Below, piece by piece: positions 4,046 to 6,052 of a stretch of 6,052 nt of DNA. The DNA is from Clostridiales bacterium. GTDB lineage: Bacteria > Bacillota > Clostridia > Oscillospirales > Oscillospiraceae. Numbering within the stretch: position 1 is the stretch's first letter; each line of letters starts with the position of its first letter. The DNA lies in contig SFHI01000104.1 of assembly GCA_004555705.1 (NCBI GenBank), positions 1 to 6,052 on the forward strand, written 5' to 3'. The notes under the pieces are model-generated. The model saw only the letters and a program-made list of their open reading frames with translations. It did no database searches and was not told where the DNA came from. The translations under genes and the position numbers were made by a program.

Positions 4046-5748
4046 CACAGGTCACTTCCTTTCTCCAAAACTTCGGTAATGGCGTAGAGCCTGGCTCCGC
4101 CGGTGCCCCGCAGGCGCAGCCGCATATGGTCGCACCGGCGCAGGCGCAGGGGGATCCGCAGGCTCCGGAGCTGGGTGGCGAATACCCGGCACAGGCTCTC
4201 CCACTGACCCTGGCCGTCGTACTCGATGAGGCACTCCAGCTCCGCCCCCCGCTCCAGGGACACCCGCAGATTCAGCCTGGAGATGTACTCCCGCCGGGAG
4301 GCGTCCATGCCCAGCTCCCCGGTCTCGGCCATCCAGCTTACCTTCTCCTCCGGCTCCCCGGAACCCAGCAGCCCCAGAATGTTCCGGCTTGCCCGGTCGA
4401 TGGCGAAGAGCTCCCCGCCCCAGGCGCAGAAATCCGAACAGCTGAGGCCGTCCTCCCGGTGCCAGAGCCCCTTCCCCCGGTCGTAGACGAAGAGGCTGTA
4501 TTCCCCGGCGGAATCCGCCATGGAGATGTAGTATTTGTCCCCGATGGCGCCCGCCGCGGCGCCAAAGTACCGCTCCGTTCCCAGGGCCTGGGAAACCTCC
4601 ACAGGCAGCGACCCGTCGTAGCTGCACACTCCGGCGGGGGATTTGTACATCAGGGTTTCCCCCACCACCGCGAGGCTCCGGGAGCACCCCGCCTGAACGC
4701 CCCGGCAGGCCGTGGTCTGAATCCGGAAGGAGGCGGGCTCGCTGCCGTAGACCTTGTGCACACACCCCTCCCGGAAAAACAGGGGATACCCCAGATGGGT
4801 CACCGCCCCGGTGAAGGGGCCGTCGCTGCCGCAGCTGGCCCGGTAGCTGTCGGTGGAGAGCCCCTGGAAGCAGTTCCAGTTCCGGAAATCCCCCAGCTTG
4901 CTGGCGTAGATTTCGTTGACGGGCTTCCCGTCGGGGCCCGCCCCATAGCGGCAGCCCCAGAGCCGATTTTCGGCCTGGGTGACATAGTCCATGTCCGGCA
5001 TTTCCCGCTTCACGGTGAGAGGCTCCTCCTGGGTGAAGTTCTCGGAGATCAGGCCCGCCAGGGTGATGGCGTCCTCCTGAACCTCCAGAATCAACCGGTT
5101 CCCCTCCAGCGGGGCGCAGCCCTGGACGGTCACCCCGTCCCCGGGGAAAAACCCCGTGCCGATGCCGGGGGCCGCCAGCTTCACACGGGTGTCCGTCACC
5201 GGAATCCAGGCGGACTGGGCGGAGGAGTACTGCTTCAGGCGCTCCCCGTCCATCCACAGCACCCCGTTCTCCGGAGCCTCCGGGGCCTGGGTCACCCAGG
5301 TGAGGGGCCCGCCGTCCCCGCCGCATAAGGTGGCCTGAACGCCGGAAACCGTGACCCTTGCCTCCATGGAGCCGAAATCCTCCGGGGAGGCGGTGTTACA
5401 GTACATTTTGTCCGGCAGAATGAGGACGTAGGCCCCCATGGAGATGAGCTTCTTGGGGCAGTCCGCCGGATCCACGGAAAGCCCCATGGGGATTTTCACA
5501 TCCCCGATGAAAAAGTCCGCCCCGTCCACATAGCACAGCGCCTCCTTGGCGATGAGCCCCTGGGGCGAGGCGGGCTTCCGGTACACCCCCCGTTTCCCCC
5601 GGGGGGAGAGAACGGGGTAGCAGTCCGAGGTGAGATTTTCCATTTCCCGGAACTCCCCGGGCTTGATTTTCAGGCTCCGGTTGTACCCCCGGAACACCTC
5701 CACCGCCTGAACTGTGGTCTTGCGGACGGGAATCGCAGGATAGCGCAT
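4045..5748 (-). CDS. Large phage structural protein, nozzle/connector-like, 567 aa
   Basis: The N-terminus has GYNRSLKIKPGEFREMENLT then SDCYPVLSPRGKRG (residues 21-54), a pattern of virion proteins in which 'MxNLTSDxxPVLSPRxxRG' opens a beta-propeller-like fold. The middle contains YVTQAENRLWGCR, NEIYASKLGDFRNW, FTGAVTHLGYPLFFREGCVH and KSPAGVCSYDG. Such NRL...SxxGDxxNW repeats recall tail nozzle proteins of short-tailed phages (T7 gp12-like) and P22-type stabilisation proteins. The link is by pattern, not proven. No membrane span or signal peptide. ATG 5748 has a near-perfect AAGGAGGT site 5 bases upstream. It heads the three-gene block after a 300-base leader. Neither portal nor terminase is visible upstream within the window. 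Confidence 0.85.
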   Translation of the reverse strand: MRYPAIPVRKTTVQAVEVFRGYNRSLKIKPGEFREMENLTSDCYPVLSPRGKRGVYRKPASPQGLIAKEALCYVDGADFFIGDVKIPMGLSVDPADCPKKLISMGAYVLILPDKMYCNTASPEDFGSMEARVTVSGVQATLCGGDGGPLTWVTQAPEAPENGVLWMDGERLKQYSSAQSAWIPVTDTRVKLAAPGIGTGFFPGDGVTVQGCAPLEGNRLILEVQEDAITLAGLISENFTQEEPLTVKREMPDMDYVTQAENRLWGCRYGAGPDGKPVNEIYASKLGDFRNWNCFQGLSTDSYRASCGSDGPFTGAVTHLGYPLFFREGCVHKVYGSEPASFRIQTTACRGVQAGCSRSLAVVGETLMYKSPAGVCSYDGSLPVEVSQALGTERYFGAAAGAIGDKYYISMADSAGEYSLFVYDRGKGLWHREDGLSCSDFCAWGGELFAIDRASRNILGLLGSGEPEEKVSWMAETGELGMDASRREYISRLNLRVSLERGAELECLIEYDGQGQWESLCRVFATQLRSLRIPLRLRRCDHMRLRLRGTGGARLYAITEVLEKGSDL

Positions 5749-5753
5749 AGATT

Positions 5754-5761
5754 ACCTCCTT
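5754..5761 (-). promoter_or_regulatory. Strong ribosome binding site of the 567-aa gene
   Basis: AAGGAGGT on the minus strand, 5 bases from ATG 5748. It fixes that start and is the strongest such site in the window. Confidence 0.85.
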
Positions 5762-5783
5762 CAATACTGGCATCCTTCCAAGG

Positions 5784-5820
5784 GAAGCTGCTACAGGACA
5801 AATTGGTGTCTGGCAGCTTC
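5784..5820. other. Stem-loop in the leader of the 567-aa gene
   Basis: GAAGCTGC (5784-5791) pairs perfectly with GCAGCTTC (5813-5820). Inside, CA and GACA (5794-5795, 5797-5800) can pair with TGTC and TG (5807-5812) around a single bulged G, leaving loop AATTGG. No T-run follows on either strand, so it is not a standard terminator. It touches the left edge of element B (5825) and may belong to it or to the 5' leader RNA. A shorter stem-loop (CGGCA/TGCCG, 2998-3012) lies in the same relative place beside element A. Confidence 0.7.
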
Positions 5821-5824
5821 GCCG

Positions 5825-5956
5825 AATTGACAATTGACAATTGAAAATTGACAATTATTGTGTCATAAACGGGACAATTGTGAAATAACTCGCTATTCTT
5901 TTCGGAAATTACTTGAAATTTATCCCGAAGGGATTCCTTAATTGTCAATTGTTAAT
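5825..5956. repeat. Inverted-repeat element B with 7-bp tandem units (AATTGAC type)
   Basis: The left arm (5825-5856) reads AATTGAC, AATTGAC, AATTGAA, AATTGAC, AATT: the same 32-base length and the same odd third unit ending GAA as element A, but with a different 7-bp word. The right arm (5940-5956) is a shorter reverse complement of about 17 bases, matching at 15. The 83-base AT-rich core ends with ATCCCGAAGGGATTCCTTA, which equals the element A sequence except at two paired positions. Orientation is the same as in A. It lies in the leader of the 567-aa gene and carries no convincing frame. Confidence 0.88.
5919..5948 (-). promoter_or_regulatory. Possible promoter inside element B
   Basis: On the minus strand a perfect TTGACA (5948-5943), created by the 7-bp unit, is followed after 18 bases by GATAAA (5924-5919), four of six matches to TATAAT. 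It points towards the 567-aa gene about 170 bases away. The -10 candidate lies partly in a hairpin, and AT-rich repeats give such hits by chance, so this is weak. Confidence 0.2.
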
Positions 5957-6020
5957 GCGAATCAAGAGTTGAAACAGGCAAAAAACGGCAGAAAATGTGG
6001 TAAGCAATAGAAAAAATGGT

Positions 6021-6052
6021 GTCATTGCGAACCAGTCCGCAGACTGGTGTGG
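6021..6052. repeat. Start of a palindromic intergenic repeat (cut by window end)
   Basis: GTCATTGCGA is followed by ACCAGTC, loop CGCA, and GACTGGT (perfect 7-bp stem, 6031-6048), then GTGG at the edge. The layout 'TCATTGCGA - stem-loop - GTGG(CAATC)' is that of a widespread intergenic repeat type in bacteria, recalled by pattern. The expected CAATC would lie just outside. The stretch between this and element B (5957-6020) is A-rich and shows no gene. Confidence 0.6.

Noticed and set aside
4126..5328. 400-codon open frame on the plus strand
   Set aside because: It lies antisense to the 567-aa structural gene. Its Pro/Gly/Val-rich composition is typical of a shadow frame in GC-rich DNA, and it has no phage or domain motif.
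5396..5948. Two minus-strand frames running from element B into the 567-aa gene
   Set aside because: They translate repeat units (NFQLSIVNS and NCQLSI) and then shadow the real gene. They lack a ribosome binding site, and repeat-derived peptides are not evidence for a gene.

Overview
The window looks like part of an integrated phage, or a phage-derived particle locus, in a high-GC Clostridium-class gut Firmicute of the Oscillospiraceae type. Three things point there: strong AAGGAGG-type ribosome binding sites; C-rich, G-rich codon use in most genes; and a set of small tail genes that I recognise as common in prophages of those bacteria. The genus is an inference; no host gene is present. Every gene I accept is on the minus strand, so transcription runs from high to low coordinates.

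In transcription order, the right end (5749-6052) is a gene-free leader. It holds the start of a palindromic repeat at the window edge (6021-6052), an inverted-repeat element built from 7-bp units (5825-5956) and a strong stem-loop (5784-5820). Next comes a tight three-gene block: a 567-aa structural protein resembling short-tail nozzle/connector proteins, a 47-aa coiled-coil protein, and a 230-aa Tyr/Gln-rich helical protein. A second copy of the 7-bp-unit element (3023-3201) follows.

The second gene block is the adhesion and lysis module. It contains a 101-aa beta-rich protein, a 110-aa protein that is a free-standing copy of a tail-fibre domain, a 180-aa tail-fibre protein carrying the MTGPIDMGGN collar motif, and a second fibre gene. 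That second fibre gene is split by a frame change exactly where base composition drops from high GC to about 40% GC. After it come a 98-aa small phage protein, a 37-aa and a 59-aa protein, and a two-domain endolysin (peptidoglycan-binding plus M15 peptidase) cut off by the window start. No holin, tape measure, portal, terminase or integrase is visible.

The most interesting material is non-coding. The two repeat elements use different 7-bp words (AGTGGAC-like and AATTGAC-like), yet keep the same left-arm length, the same phase and the same odd third unit. They also share a hairpin whose only two differences form one compensating base pair. This points to selection on, or copying of, a folded structure. 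The coding part shows extreme packing: in four junctions the last codons of one gene (Glu-Val, GAGGTG) are the ribosome binding site of the next.
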